DNA of 64,000 nucleotides from Corbicula japonica (GCA_038501625.1 JAZAYU010000005.1:9015484-9079483); one strand, 5' to 3'; shown: positions 31,991-43,999, counted from the first letter of the stretch. Notes: generated from the letters alone by a model not told the origin. Numbers and translations: made by a program.

Positions 31991-32434
31991 ATATTCCGCT
32001 TAGGATTTACGGACAACTTTTTTTTCGGCGTTAGCTGTCTAAGATCACTTTTGACCTAGTTTTTCGACCAATGAAATGTTGTAAATAATACTCGTATTCT
32101 CTTATTATGCAGAGGGAAAATGAAATAAACTATTTCGATTGGTAGCTATTTACACCATAGAGGCATCTAGCAGGGTGGAGAGGTATCTAGTGGGATTTTT
32201 ATTATTATGCAGCGTAAAAATCAAATAGATTATTTCGATTGGTGTTGTATTGGAGACAAACATATTTACGATTTAAATAACCAGTTAAGTCAATATTGAT
32301 GATTTAAATACAATTTTATATGGAATATTCTTGGGTGTAAGGTAAACACTTGCATACAATACACAGTGTAAAACGAAAGAGAAGTGTAGATATTTCTAAT
32401 TCTTACTGGTTTCTTTCTAGTTCCTGTGATACTG

Positions 32435-32509
32435 TTCGTTGTAGTGTAGTGGCTAACACTCTCGCCTCTCAAGCGGAGGCCCCGGGTTCAAAACACAGGA
32501 GGGACACTT
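32435..32509 (+). pseudogene. tRNA-Glu(CTC)-like pseudogene or SINE head
   Basis: An A-box-like TAGTGTAGTGG starts at about 32442. The D-stem GTGT pairs with ACAC, and the anticodon arm CTCGC-CTCTCAA-GCGGA pairs at four of five positions with anticodon CTC. A B-box-like GGGTTCAAAAC follows, and a run of seven T lies just downstream. The T-stem and acceptor stem do not pair, so it is not a functional tRNA. A tRNA-derived SINE head is the likeliest reading. Confidence 0.6.
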
Positions 32510-33279
32510 TTTTTAAAGTTAATTACGTACAAGTTGGTAGATTTCGCTTTTTTTTAACAGGCTGTTTGTATTTAATTTTATTAAATTTCAAGGACATTTA
32601 TTCATCTTGAGTTCTAACTCTACAAGAGGTATATTGAAACTGAATAAATGTAGACAAGACTTAATGTAAGACATTGCTTCTTTAATCGACTTAATATCAC
32701 TGTATGAAATTGTTGCACCAGTTCAACATTATTTTTGAAAGACACTTTAAATGAATTTATGAGTTGTCATGATTCGGTCGCTTAAACTCTAGGTCATACT
32801 AATAAGGCAGGGAGGGTTCGTCAACAGCTATAACAAGTAAAATAAAATAATTAAACTGTGTCTGCTTCGCCTCTCTGTATTTCCTTCATTCTTATATACA
32901 TGTACATGTATATATAAATCTTTTCCATCAACGCCGTTTATCTTTTTTTAAAGATATTTCTTGTTTCTGGAAGGTCTTAGATTCGCTATTTCTTCGCTTT
33001 GCTAGTTCAACAAATCTTATTGTTAGTGTTTTCATCCGGCATGTAAATTTAAAGAACTTATAACTAGAATTTGAGGCATAAATTTTGCCACGACAAGAAG
33101 CTGTTTAGGGTTTAAAATACAGTTTTGTTTGTATTTTAAATTCTCAATCATCCACTTTATCAAGAGAAACTCAATACTGTTACACCGAACACGAATTTGA
33201 TAATATTTCAGTCTTAATATAGCGTGTAAAAAGCTATTGTGAAAAGATCGAACTAAGAGCTTCTGTATTCACATTTGTT

Positions 33280-33560
33280 GACTAACATCTTGTTAATAAA
33301 AACAAACCAGCTAATGAAAAGAATACAGATAGTCATACAATGTATACGATTTCAACCGCAAAGAAAAAGGCATTACTCCAGTTACATTCTTTAAAGGAAT
33401 ATAAAACTTTGACTATTCTTATTTATTTTGTTGAAATCTGATAATTGAATTACATCAATAGCCTCCCATCCTTCTACTGCAAATAAACAGATGCGGGTAA
33501 CATAACTATGCCTGGTGAACAGTTTTAATTTGCAACTGAGTAAAACACTAACCTAGCGCA
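33280..33560. repeat. Old duplicated block B, related to 43283-43525
   Basis: CTAACATCTTGTTAATAAA, TATTTTGTTGAA, GCAAATA and ATGCCTGGTGAACAGTTT occur here. CTAACATCTTGTTAATAAA, TATTTTGTCGAA, GCAAATA and ATGCCAGGTGAACGGTTT occur in the same order at 43283-43525. Each copy is followed by a tandem array. Confidence 0.72.
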
Positions 33561-33744
33561 ATGGCTAGCTAGACTCTAAATTTAGCGATAATTATTCGTT
33601 AATAATTACATCCTTGTTTATGATACAATTATATATAAAATGGTTTCTATTAAATTAATTTTTAGAAATATTTTTATCCATAATGAAAATTTTGTTTATT
33701 TAATTTAAGAAAAAAAAACTTAGCATTTGTCTTTGACAAACTGT

Positions 33745-34690
33745 TTTTATCAAATGCTCACGTAAAATCTGTCCATGACACATTGAAAACTTAGTAAAAC
33801 TAATCCGTTAAAATAAATTCTCACGTATAATTTGTCCATGAAACATTGAAAACTTAGTTAAATTAATCCGTTCAAATAAATTCTCAAGTATAATTTGTCC
33901 ATGACACATTGAGAACTTAGCTAAACCAATCCGTTAAAATAAATGCTCACGTATAATTTGTCTATGACACATAGAAAACTTAGTTAAACCAATCGGTTAA
34001 AATAAATGCTCACGTATAATTTGTTCATGACACATTGAAAACTTAGTTAAACCAATCTGTTCAAATAAATGCTCACTTATAATTTGTCCATGACACATTG
34101 AGAATTTAGTTAAACCAATCGGTTAAAATAAATGCTCACGTATAATTTGTCCATGACACATTGAAAACTTAGTTAAACCAATTCGTAAAAATAAATGCTC
34201 GCGTATAATTTGCCAACGACACATCCGGTAAAATACCTACCTCCGTAAAATTTGTCATTAACAGGGCGATAACTTAGTTAAATCAACCCGGTAAAAATAC
34301 CCACGCAATTTTTTTTACTTAATTTACTGAATATATTTTCAAACATATCCGGTTAAATAAATGTTCATGTGTTATTTGTTCTTGGCATACTGGAATTATG
34401 TTAGACCAATCCGGTAAAATAAATGCTCACATAAAATTTGTCATTGACATACTGAAAATTATGTTAGACCAATCCGGTAAAATAAATGCTGACATAATAT
34501 TTGTCATTGACATACTGAAGATTGTGTTAGACCAATCCGGTAAAATAAATGCTCACATAATATTTGTCATTGACATACTGAAAATTATGTTAGACCAATC
34601 CGGTAAAATAAATGCTCACATAATATTTGTCATTGACATACTGAAAATTATGTTAAACCAATCCGGTAAATTAAATGCTCACGCAACAGC
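33745..34690. repeat. 63-bp satellite array, about 15 copies in two blocks
   Basis: The unit is CTCACGTATAATTTGTCCAT plus 43 bases. The first block (33745-34215) is more varied; the second (about 34380-34690) is more uniform, with CTCACATAATATTTGTCATT. Because 63 is a multiple of three, a frame stays open for five repeats of a 21-residue unit, which I regard as incidental. Confidence 0.92.
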
Positions 34691-35200
34691 CTGTGTTAAC
34701 AGTAGCAATTGTCAAGTCTTCCAAATCGTTTAAGAAACAGATGTTTGATAATTTTCTGTAGTAAGAAAACGATATCAAACTGAAGTACGCTCTACAAAGA
34801 ACTAATAAATTATATGCTCAGTGTAGTTGACACGGTGGGATTATCGTGAAATCTGAAGTAAGTTGTTGTTTGTTTTTGTGTTGTTGTTTTTTTTTAAATT
34901 ATATCTAGGGTTTGATTATTTATGATTATATTGAGAATAAAATATCATTTAAAGGAAATGTATTTTTGCAAATGAACATTTCAGTTAGCATCTTACGTCT
35001 GTTTTCCTTTAATCTTTTTCCGCTTTAGCTACGAAACAGAAAGTTGAAGTGACATACTTATTTATAGCTGCGTATAATGTAAAATCTTGGTACGACAGCA
35101 AGTTTTTCATTTATTTAAACTTATGCTTTATTTAAATCACGGAATAGACTCAGCACAAAATAAAAAGCACGGTGCTATGAGCATAAAGACAGACCTAGGT

Positions 35201-35425
35201 TTACCCTTTACTCCTAAGATACACCTTTATTGCTTGTGCGAACAGTGTAGATCCAGATTAGCTGGAACACCTGTGCCGTCTGATCAGAATCTACACTGTT
35301 CAATTTAAGATTCACTTGGTTATTTCTGAACAAGACCAGTGCAGATCCAGATCAGAAGGCCAGCTGATCTGGATCTACACTGGTCGAAGATGCATTAAAT
35401 GCGTATTTATCGAGGGTATGGTTAA
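35201..35425. mobile_element. GTGTAGATC foldback element, full length
   Basis: Begins TTACCCTTTACTCCTAAGAT and ends TATCGAGGGTATGGTTAAAG. Both hairpins are present: GAACAGTGTAGATCCAGATT with GAATCTACACTGTTC, and CAGTGCAGATCCAGATCAG with CTGATCTGGATCTACACTG. Confidence 0.87.
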
Positions 35426-35439
35426 AGGCAGATATGGAG

Positions 35440-35590
35440 GTAGGCTTCACGGTCTCCATTCGTGTAATGTCTCTGATTTCTGTACACGAAATAAACACAT
35501 ACAAATTGACACAGGTCGGCACAGACTCAGTTTGTTATCATGTCTGAACTGCATCCTTTCATTTTACTTTCGATTTTTTGGGTAGATTGT
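35440..35590. repeat. Duplicated block C, related to 37495-37645
   Basis: CACAGGTCGGCACAGACTCA and GCATCCTTTCATTTTACTTT match AGACAGGTCGACCCTGACTA and GCATCCTATCATTGTACTTT about 2.1 kb downstream. Both copies follow GTGTAGATC elements, so the duplication may include them. Confidence 0.7.
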
Positions 35591-36837
35591 AATGGTAATT
35601 TTAGTTTTTATCAAAGTATTATGATATATTCTACATTTAGGAGAAGGTATTTAGGCTTTTAGATCAGACGTCATGCCATCAGATTTTAATGAAATTTCTA
35701 TCTTTAGGAGCAGGTATGTCGGCTGTTAGTTTCATCTGAGATCGTATCATCAGTGAATAATGATATTTATACATCAAATAGCAGATATTAATGCCGTAAG
35801 TTAAATCAAAGTTCCTGTGAGTGACTAAGTTGTCTTTTTAAGTCTTCGTGTTGCTTTAATTGTACAACAGCATAACAGTGCAAATGGTCCATGTTTTCTT
35901 GTTTCATATATTTTGTATTTCACTATCACATATGTTTTTTTGTACCAACCATTCAGCATGACCGTCTCGTTGAAACTAAATTCAACCAAAATTCAAGCCA
36001 AAATTCAAATATCATTGTGTCAGTTTAAGTACAAACATAAAGTTCTACAAATGGAAGTCTGCAGTAATTATTTTCTCGTAAATTGTACAACAGCAACTAA
36101 TTAAATCAGGCGTTTAAAGTCAATGACACATAGATCAACAGGTTACACAATTAACTACTAACAAACTTATTTCGCCTACGAATTTACCAAACACATTAAT
36201 TTTACTTGTGCCAGAAACCTTTTAGCTTATGGTTATATTAAGTGTTAAAATGACCGTACACTTATATAAAAATAATATCCTCTATTAATTAAAGTAACCA
36301 AAACCAACTTCCTTTGTCGGATTATGCTAACATGAAAAATGAAATATGCAGTAAATCATCGGATGTTCCTTTGTCATGATGTATTTGCGACTTATCTAAC
36401 AAGTACAAGAATACTTGTACAAATGTAAACTAAACCAGCGCACACGGATTTAGGTATAAACTTCTTGTTTTTCTACAACTAAAAGCATCCGATGTATTTA
36501 AAAAAATTATCAAAATTCTGTTCAATGGTTATCACATGTCGTTTTTTTAGTTTTGTGTTTAAAGACAAATCTCCCCACAGTTGCTCTGTCAGTTGTTTTT
36601 TTTTTCTTAAAACTTTAACGTCAGTTGTGCTTTCGTTGATTTATTATTCGGTAATTTGGTTATTTATTGACTGAACAGAAATATACTTCAAATAATGGTT
36701 GTCATTTTATTTCAGATCAATGTTACACAATGTCACTACACGTTCCTTAAAACTATTTTATATCATGTGATAAGTTTCTTTTTAACATACTAGTAAACAG
36801 TTACATTAAAAATTAACAATTTACTCCATTGGATATG

Positions 36838-36984
36838 TGCCCAAGATTATAAAACTGAGCATGGAAACCAGTCTCAAATCTCAAGCATCTGACTGGCTAA
36901 AATGGCGACCAGTCGTCATTTCAGCCAATCAGATGCTTGAGATTTGAGACTTGTTTCCAATCTCAGCTTTATAACCTTCAGTCA
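36838..36984. mobile_element. CCAAT palindromic foldback, subfamily A
   Basis: Full palindrome from TGCCCAAGATTATAAAACTG to CAGCTTTATAACCTTCAG. The left stem reads CTGACTGG, losing its CCAAT, and the right stem keeps AGCCAATCAGA. It directly precedes GTGTAGATC elements at 37000-37335. Confidence 0.88.
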
Positions 36985-36989
36985 TGACC

Positions 36990-37335
36990 TGTACTTCTGT
37001 CCTAAGGGAACATAGTTAAGGACCAGATCATCCGGCAACTTGGTGTCACCAGGATCTAGACTTTTCGCTTTAAGATACATACCAAGAAGCGACCAGTGTA
37101 CATCCAGATTAGAAGGTGCGGATGTGCCAGCTAATCTGGATCTACACTGGTAGCACATGCGATAAATCCGCATGCCCGTGTCGTCTGATCAGGATCTATA
37201 CTGTTCGCTATAAGATTTACTGAGTTATTTCTGACCAAGATGGAACTGGTGCAGATCAAGATCAGAAGGCACGAATGTGCCAGCTGATCTGTATCAACAC
37301 AGGTCATACATGCATTAAAGGGAAAGGTATGGAGG
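36990..37335. mobile_element. Two overlapping GTGTAGATC foldback elements
   Basis: Three or four hairpin halves occur in a row (CCAGTGTACATCCAGATTAG, CTAATCTGGATCTACACTGG, GATCAGGATCTATACTG, GTGCAGATCAAGATCAGAAG). This suggests one element inserted into or beside another. Confidence 0.75.
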
Positions 37336-37350
37336 GGGTTTATCCTCACC

Positions 37351-37500
37351 TGCTCAGGGTTATAAAACTGAGTTTAGAAACCAGTCTCAAATCTCAAGGA
37401 TCTGATTGGTTGAAATGGCGACCAGTCGCCATTTCAGCCAATCAGATCCTTGAGATTTGAGACTGGTTTCCATTCTCAGTTTTATCACGTTGGGACCTGG
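37351..37500. mobile_element. CCAAT palindromic foldback, subfamily A
   Basis: Near-perfect palindrome with AAGGATCTGATTGGTTGAAA on the left and CAGCCAATCAGATCCTTGAG on the right. Both arms share the derived GGATC instead of GCATC, which suggests gene conversion between arms or a subfamily state. Confidence 0.88.
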
Positions 37501-37645
37501 TCTCCATCTATGTCATTTCTCTGTTTCTCAGTACATGAAATCTATTCATAAAAATTGAGACAGGTCGACCCTGACTAAGTTGGTCATCATCGCTGAACTT
37601 TGCCTACTGCATCCTATCATTGTACTTTCGACTTTTGGGTAGAAA
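37495..37645. repeat. Duplicated block C', related to 35440-35590
   Basis: Same order of phrases as 35440-35590. In this copy a CCAAT foldback (37351-37500) sits between the GTGTAGATC element and the block, and so was probably inserted after duplication. Confidence 0.7.
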
Positions 37646-37756
37646 GTCGAGCTTATTACTTGATGCAGATGTAGAATGACAATTTTGACAGCTTCCTAGG
37701 TGGATCATTGTAAAGTGAGCTTGTTCCGTGAGTCTATCAGACCACTAAGATTTTTT

Positions 37757-37869
37757 AGATTTGTGAAGTTGTCGGCCAAGAGGCATAGCGGCCGCTAACT
37801 TCACGCCGCTAGGCCGCTAACTTCACGCCGCCAAGCCGCTGGCCGCTAGGACACCAACTTCACAAATCT
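37757..37869. mobile_element. 113-bp GC-rich element with 15-bp inverted ends
   Basis: AGATTTGTGAAGTTG (37757-37771) and CAACTTCACAAATCT (37855-37869) are exact reverse complements. The interior repeats GGCCGCTAACTTCACGCCGC, far richer in G and C than its surroundings, and the ACTTCAC motif recurs inside. Confidence 0.82.
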
Positions 37870-38185
37870 GATTTTTTTCCTTTAATTATTTTCATCTTTC
37901 CAAAAGTTTCAACCCAAATATGGTAGTTTATTTGTTTAAATAACGAGTGTCTATACGAAACACATTTTTTACATTGATTTGTCTGCAGTAATTTTGTAGA
38001 CGATTATTTACAAATGTTTTAATCAAAACAAAACGCTATTTTTTCATGGTTAACACTTATTACAAATTCAAATATCTTGTTTAACGTGTTTAACTTGTTA
38101 AATTGTTTATTCAAGACGGGCATTTTTCAAGATGCCATTTAAAATCGTTATTTTATTTTTAACAGCGACGAAAAGTAGATGTTTT

Positions 38186-38187
<2 letters not shown>

Positions 38188-38232
<45 letters not shown>
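38188..38232. repeat. (AAT)n microsatellite
   Basis: About 14 AAT triplets, followed by AATTCTTTATTATCAGATGG. That junction resembles the 3' tail of some LINE elements in invertebrates (inference), but no reverse-transcriptase frame is present. Confidence 0.93.
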
Positions 38233-38234
<2 letters not shown>

Positions 38235-38463
38235 TCTTTATTATCAGATGGTAAACTATTAAGTTTTGTACATAGTAAAACAACAATTATACAAATCTTA
38301 TTTTCAAACGGCCATCATTAACTATATTATAATAATCACACACAATTAAAATAAAATGAAATAAAAACCAACAATACAAAATCTTTCTACAACGGTGATC
38401 AAAATAAATTACCAATCAAAGCATTGAGAGTGCTAATATCGCGCATGCGTAGCTGTATATTAT

Positions 38464-38847
38464 TTGTGGGCTTGTGCGCGTATGGAAGAGGAAGGGAGAG
38501 AACTACACGTTATCAGTGACAAAACGTTAATAAAACAGCATAAAACTTTGCAATCACTCCAAACTCATCATTTTCGAGACTTCTTGAAAAAGAAATTACA
38601 CATTACAATTCAAAGTTGCCTCCTTAACAGCGTACTTGACGCCAGGGGAATTTTAGCTTACGATTTTGATACCGAAAGCGTTGTAGCTAAGCGTTTCGAT
38701 ATCGAAAGCGTTGTAGCTAAGCGTGTTTTTGATATCGCAAGCGTTGTAGCTAAGCGCGATGTAAAAAGTAGTCACATACGAAATGTCAGGATTGTAAAGT
38801 ACAAAACACTAGTCTCCAACGGTCAATCTTTTACGTTTAGAGGTTGA
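38464..38847 (+). CDS. Open frame of 127 codons with internal ESVVAKR repeats, status uncertain
   Basis: This is an uninterrupted plus-strand frame. Its middle carries three or four tandem units of roughly 30 bases encoding FDIESVVAKR-like decapeptides, as FDTESVVAKR, FDIESVVAKR and FDIASVVAKR. Flanking residues are basic and Lys-rich. There is no signal peptide or membrane segment. It lies shortly after an (AAT)n tract in a repeat-rich desert, with no clear partner exons. The tandem units are not all the same length (an extra GTT precedes the third), yet the frame is kept. It may be a small lineage-specific gene, a fragment of a mobile element, or a chance frame over a short tandem repeat. 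Confidence 0.2.
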   Translation: MWACARMEEEGRELHVISDKTLIKQHKTLQSLQTHHFRDFLKKKLHITIQSCLLNSVLDARGILAYDFDTESVVAKRFDIESVVAKRVFDIASVVAKRDVKSSHIRNVRIVKYKTLVSNGQSFTFRG

Positions 38848-39895
38848 AAACGTCAAACATTCCTTTATCACATATCTGCATTTTTGAATAAATTATTTAC
38901 ATCATAGAGTAGAAAATATCTGACAAGATGATATTTGTACTGGTACGAAAATCTTCACGAGTTAAGTTAGCTATCTCTAATTAGTGGTTGTAAATGCTCG
39001 TTAAAAGACACTAACATATACTTAATGATGTAAATACATATACTTAATGATGTAAATACTTTCTGAAAAGTTGACATGACTGTTATACGAGTACCAAATA
39101 ATTTATCATTTCATCTGTGCTATGCAACGCTGTCAATCAAAATTGAACAATTTTAAACAACAGGTGCACCTGATAATCTATATCTTCGAGCTTACGTACC
39201 GTGGATAAATGATTATACCTCATTTTAAAATAATAGGTTATTGTTTATTAATGAGCATTTCCAAATTAAAATCGGTCTACAGCGTTGAAATGATGTGTGG
39301 TAAATCAATTCAACGTTACGCTAGTTTTACGCCATTCATAAATTTTCTACGCCATTCATAAATTTACTGTCGCGTTACTATTTTTATTTCACGTAATCCA
39401 GCATTAAAATTGTACTATTTTTTGTAAATAATTTTCCTTCACATATAGGAATGGGGAATATTTGAATACATGAAATGTCTATGATTTTAGAAGACTAAAG
39501 CTATGCACCCCCAACAGCTGTTAATAGTTATCAAAAGATTGTTTTAATCTTTATAAAGATTTTAGAAATAATCCCGTTTTGATTATTTGTCGCGTTCGGT
39601 AGCTTTTAAAGTTCTCTGTTCACCTATTTAAATACCACAACAGCGAATGATATAAAGATCTTGCGCTTTATTTGGATGTTAAGATCGCATATGCCATAAT
39701 TACTCTTTCCCTACGATTATTAGAGTCAAAAACTCCAGTTTTTTCTCCATTTTTAAGATTGTAATAAAATTTGTTTAATGTCCAAGGTATATGACAATAA
39801 TATTAAAAAGGAAATTTGGATTTGGTGAAAAATATCATTGTCATAGGGCACTTTGCTCATCATCTCATAAAAGAAGACTGTATGGCGTCGACTAT

Positions 39896-40012
39896 TGCCC
39901 AAGGTTATAAAACTGAGCATGGAAACCAGTCTCAAATCTCAAGCATCTGATTGGCTGAAATGGCGACAGATTTGAGACTGGTTTCCAAACTCAGTTTTAT
40001 AACCTTCAGCCT
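39896..40012. mobile_element. CCAAT palindromic foldback, inner right stem deleted
   Basis: The left arm is complete to TGGCTGAAATGGCGAC. The right arm resumes at AGATTTGAGACTGGTTTCCA, so the second CCAAT-bearing stem is absent. Confidence 0.88.
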
Positions 40013-40539
40013 ATGTGGTATTGTCAAATATCTGCCTTTCTTAGAACGGTTATTGAATTATGATTTTTGAAACTCCATAGAGACGAATTCTAACACAGAT
40101 ATTTTTTTCCTTTTCATGTGTTGTTCTCAAGTGTTGTAGAAGAAAGTGTGCTGAATCTAATATGAATGAGAAAAGAGTCTTACGTTTTCGCTTTTGTGCT
40201 ATAAACCATTATTTGATCATAGTGTCTGGGGTGTTAGGCAATTCAATTCAAACTGTTGTGTCTGTACTTATTTTATTGCTGTCTATCTAGCGGATTATTG
40301 TTAAGAGGAATTTCACACTTAACTGCAATCCCGTACGTTGAAGAGGTTGTAAAAGAGTTTATTTGTCTTCTGTAAGAGCACTTTTATTGTCTTAAGTTAC
40401 AAATATCACGTTTGATTAAAATCTTGTTGAAGTATTGTTCACAAAGATGAAATCCACCACCTTCGTGCTTTAAATCCGTACATTTTTATGAAAGTTACTC
40501 GTTATTAGCTGATGTATTCATTATTAAAGTTTAGTAGAT

Positions 40540-40750
40540 ACAAGCGTTTATTTTAATGTTGTGACTCTACTTGTACTCTAATTAACTTTCGTGTTTTCGT
40601 CACTTCGACATTTCGCTTCGCCGACAGTAACACATGAAAATCAAGCGTTTATTTTGAATTTTAAATGTTGTGCCTCCAGTTGTAAATCTATGAATTTACT
40701 TTATTGTTTCGCCACTTCGACAATGCACCTCGCCGACACGAACACACGGA
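40540..40750. repeat. Two-copy tandem duplication of about 100 bp
   Basis: CAAGCGTTTATTTT, GTTGTG(A/C)CTC, TTTCG(T/C)CACTTCGACA and TCGCCGACA occur in both halves in the same order. Confidence 0.75.
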
Positions 40751-41420
40751 ATGACAGAAATCAGCCATCATAGTAACACACACTGGCTACAATGCATGAT
40801 GTGTCGGTATATGATGCAATCAACAGAAATCAAAGCATTGAAAGTACTATGGGGCGGCAAACCTACTGTAAGGACTTTTGAAAATTAGAACTACTTTTCG
40901 GCGGTTCTTAGGCTTGCAGTTTGTTACTATTATTAGACCAGTGGAGACTTTCAGAATTCAGAACCTCCCCCACCCTGGGTCTTCCGACCAAAAAACCAAT
41001 TTCAGATTGTAATTGTTAGTACAGTATCTCTGTACCTCTCCTTCATATACTAGTATGTGTTTTGCAGTGATGAAACATTAAAATCTTTAAGTGGTATTTA
41101 ACCAAAATAAAGCCGATGCTTACAGATTATTTACATCATCAAAAATGCAGAGTAATTTTAATAAAAATATTTTGAGAAACGCTTTTTAGAATTAGAAATT
41201 GATAGCAAATGTTATATGTGTTATGTTAAAATATATTATGAATATCTACGATTACTGACGGAGATTCGTTTGTTATTGCACAATACTTCAAATACTTGAT
41301 TTAGTATGTTATTAATTATACAAATATCATAAGCAACAAAAAGTACACATGACAAACAAATTATTTTCAGATTTATAGTCTCGATTTCTTTCGCATGCGA
41401 GTTCGATTTCGGACGTTTCG

Positions 41421-41554
41421 GAAATTCAAGAAAATCTTACTTCCTGGTTCAAAGTGAAAGTAGATTCTACTTTCACTTTGAACCAGGAAGTAAGATTTTC
41501 TTGAATTTCTTCTACTTTCACTTTGAACCAGGAAGTAAGATTTTCTTGAATTTC
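41421..41554. repeat. Perfect 44-bp hairpin plus a third direct copy
   Basis: 41421-41464 is the exact reverse complement of 41466-41509, with one base between, and 41511-41554 repeats the right arm exactly. The unit contains CTTTGAACCAGGAAGTAAGA. Complete identity of three 44-base copies indicates a very recent event. Confidence 0.93.
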
Positions 41555-42044
41555 TTGAAAACCCTAACATTATTTTGACTAATTGGCACTAAACATTGTA
41601 GACCAGCATATACCTATTTCAGGTACGAGTTGCTTTGGTATATTGTTCATGAATTTCAGAGTTCTCATGCAAACGGTTTTTCTTTTGTTTTAGTATGTGC
41701 TTGGTAATTAGAACATGAATTAGACTAAATTGAGCTTGCAAACATTTACTACATCCATAGCTAAATACATTTATTTACTGAAATCTAGGTGGCAATACGC
41801 ATTTCCCCAAAAATTCATTTTTGAAATTTTAGCTAGTTTTCGCCATTTGCAATGTTTGCGACCTCTTAATACAGTTAATACGTACATAGTGCGCCGATGG
41901 CATACAATCTCACATAAACACAACCGAATGAAAAAAGAAATATAATAAACAGTTTTATACGATCAGTTAATAAACTGCATTAAACATAGTGGCGGCTTAT
42001 TGTCCATTTAATATACCGGGTATCTCGTATTTACATACTTAACA

Positions 42045-42680
42045 CAAGGGACCTATCAGATCTCGCTTCCGACTGATTTTCAATTGTCGGTGACAAATGA
42101 AACATAATTTGCTAATGGTTATTAGTAAATCATCAGAAATAATGTGTGGTCTTGGAAATCAGTGAGTCAATCTTTTATTTATGAAGCGCTGTTTTAAATT
42201 CCTAATTATATTAATATTGTATTAATCATATTTAAATATTTTGAACATTTTTTGACAAATGTTTGTCTTACAATAAAATAAATTCCAAATGACTGACTAC
42301 AATTATGTCAACCGCTGCTGGAACAAAGAAAACTACTGCACAGTAAAATATTGGCAATCAATACGACTCTTTGCCACGGGGGTAGTGGGATTTCTCCAAT
42401 TAGTCCGAGATACCATCAAACATAAACGGTAGAACATCGCAAATTGGAGAGTTACGAGTAAACGAGACAAGATCCAAGATTGAATCATTAACTGTACACA
42501 CTGCGGGAGATTATACATCGTTGTAGTGTCATTTAGATGTTTTTTTCTTAGATTAAAAGCAGATATTTGTTTTTCTGAGATTAAAAGCTGATATTCTAAC
42601 GATTCTTTACTAAATGATACAGACATTAGTGTTCTTCCATGCCAGGTCGGAATATTGTTGGTGCAATAGGCGTCCTGGGA
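42045..42680. repeat. Old duplicated block A', related to 30000-31010
   Basis: Colinear with 30000-31010 but lacking the TGGAGT-rich insert. Both copies are interrupted in all long frames, so the duplicated content looks non-coding or decayed. Confidence 0.75.
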
Positions 42681-43129
42681 GTTGGAGTAAATGAAAGGTT
42701 GGACTTTTTACACGTATTAAGCTCTTTTAAATCAAAGGCATATATCGATGATTTACATGCAGTCTGTTTTAGAAATCGTTGATATATAAAATTGTGATAG
42801 TCTTTGTAAATTTATTACGAGACGTTATGACAAATATCAATTAGTTTAAAAATTAGTTAACGTGTTTCGTTACTCAAATGCATTGTCTTCTATCTAACCT
42901 GGATTGAATAAGGGTTCAAAGGTGCTTGAATCCTGCCTACCGATGTCTATGAGGAATTAAGAGGTTAGTTACCGTGGCAAGTTACGTTATTTCGGTTGTT
43001 ACCTTTGAGATTCTAATAAAATAACTTTGAATACTCACTCTTTTGTTTAACAATACTTTTAGCTTCTTATGTTTTAAATGCTTGTTTGCTTCTGCATGCA
43101 ACATTGTCGAGTAGGTGGTGGGTTGGAGT

Positions 43130-43260
43130 TATTTCACCAAGGCAACTTGTACTTGTTTGTTCACATGAGAGAGAAACAATATGGGCAAGCGTGAGGTTGG
43201 TGCACCCTAGAACCTGATTTAAACCCCCAGTAGCAAACTCTTATTTTGCATAATCTGACT
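43130..43260 (+). mobile_element. tRNA-derived SINE-like repeat, partial
   Basis: TTATTTCACCAAGGCAACTT, GGGCAAGCGTGAGGTTGGTG and the degenerate B-box GATTTAAACCCCC match the copy at 45240-45540. The 3' part is missing. Confidence 0.65.
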
Positions 43261-43282
43261 TCGCGAAAATTTTATATTCTAT

Positions 43283-43525
43283 CCTCTAACATCTTGTTAA
43301 TAAAGGACCATTAGAAAGTAACAGACTATTTAATGAAAACGTGCATATAAAATAAGATAAGGATTTTAAACACAGGACATTATTCAAGTTGCATAGTTAA
43401 AAACTAAACATGTCGCACAAAGTTTGTTTATTTTGTCGAATGTTAAATTATATAAATTTCTACCGATCCTAGTAGTGCAAATATCTGAATGTTGACTGCG
43501 TTTATGCCAGGTGAACGGTTTGGTC
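43283..43525. repeat. Old duplicated block B', related to 33280-33560
   Basis: Colinear with 33280-33560. It is followed by an inverted pair around 43545-43660 (AAGCATAGCTTTACACTAAC and GTTAGTGTAAAGCTATG). Confidence 0.72.
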
Positions 43526-43999
43526 GGTCACCCGGATAGTAACACAAGTTAGAAGCATAGCTTTACACTAACTTAGCGACACGATTGTCTTGCTTATAAA
43601 TATACTTTTATTTTTTAAGTGGTATCATGTCGCTCAGTTAGTGTAAAGCTATGTTTCTAACTTATTGTACCATTTCCAGATGCTGTGTTTTTGAATGTGG
43701 TTATTCCTGACATGCATATTTTTTACTTATTTCTGCAAATATATTTGTTCTGGATCTTGACCTGAAAGTTAAAGTTGCTTATAGCTTCGAAAGTAATGGT
43801 CCTATTGACAAACAACTTGAAATAATAGTGTGCATTGAAACGCTATTTCTGACATCAAGAATGATAACTCCTGATTGACAATCTTTGGAGTAATGACCCT
43901 TTAAAGTGGCAGGACTGATAGTTCTCGATTGACTTTTGAGTTATGCCCCCTTAAAATGACGTTAACCATAAACTTTAATGATGTTATTATATTTGGAGG

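Noticed and set aside
32435..32509. Functional tRNA-Glu gene
   Set aside because: The acceptor and T stems do not pair, so it was called a pseudogene or SINE head.
33745..34690. CRISPR-like appearance of regular repeats
   Set aside because: Units are contiguous with no variable spacers, and the genome is eukaryotic. It is a satellite.
34398..34733. A 111-codon plus-strand frame made of five 21-residue repeats
   Set aside because: It is the 63-bp satellite read in a frame that happens to lack stops. The older half of the same array is not open.
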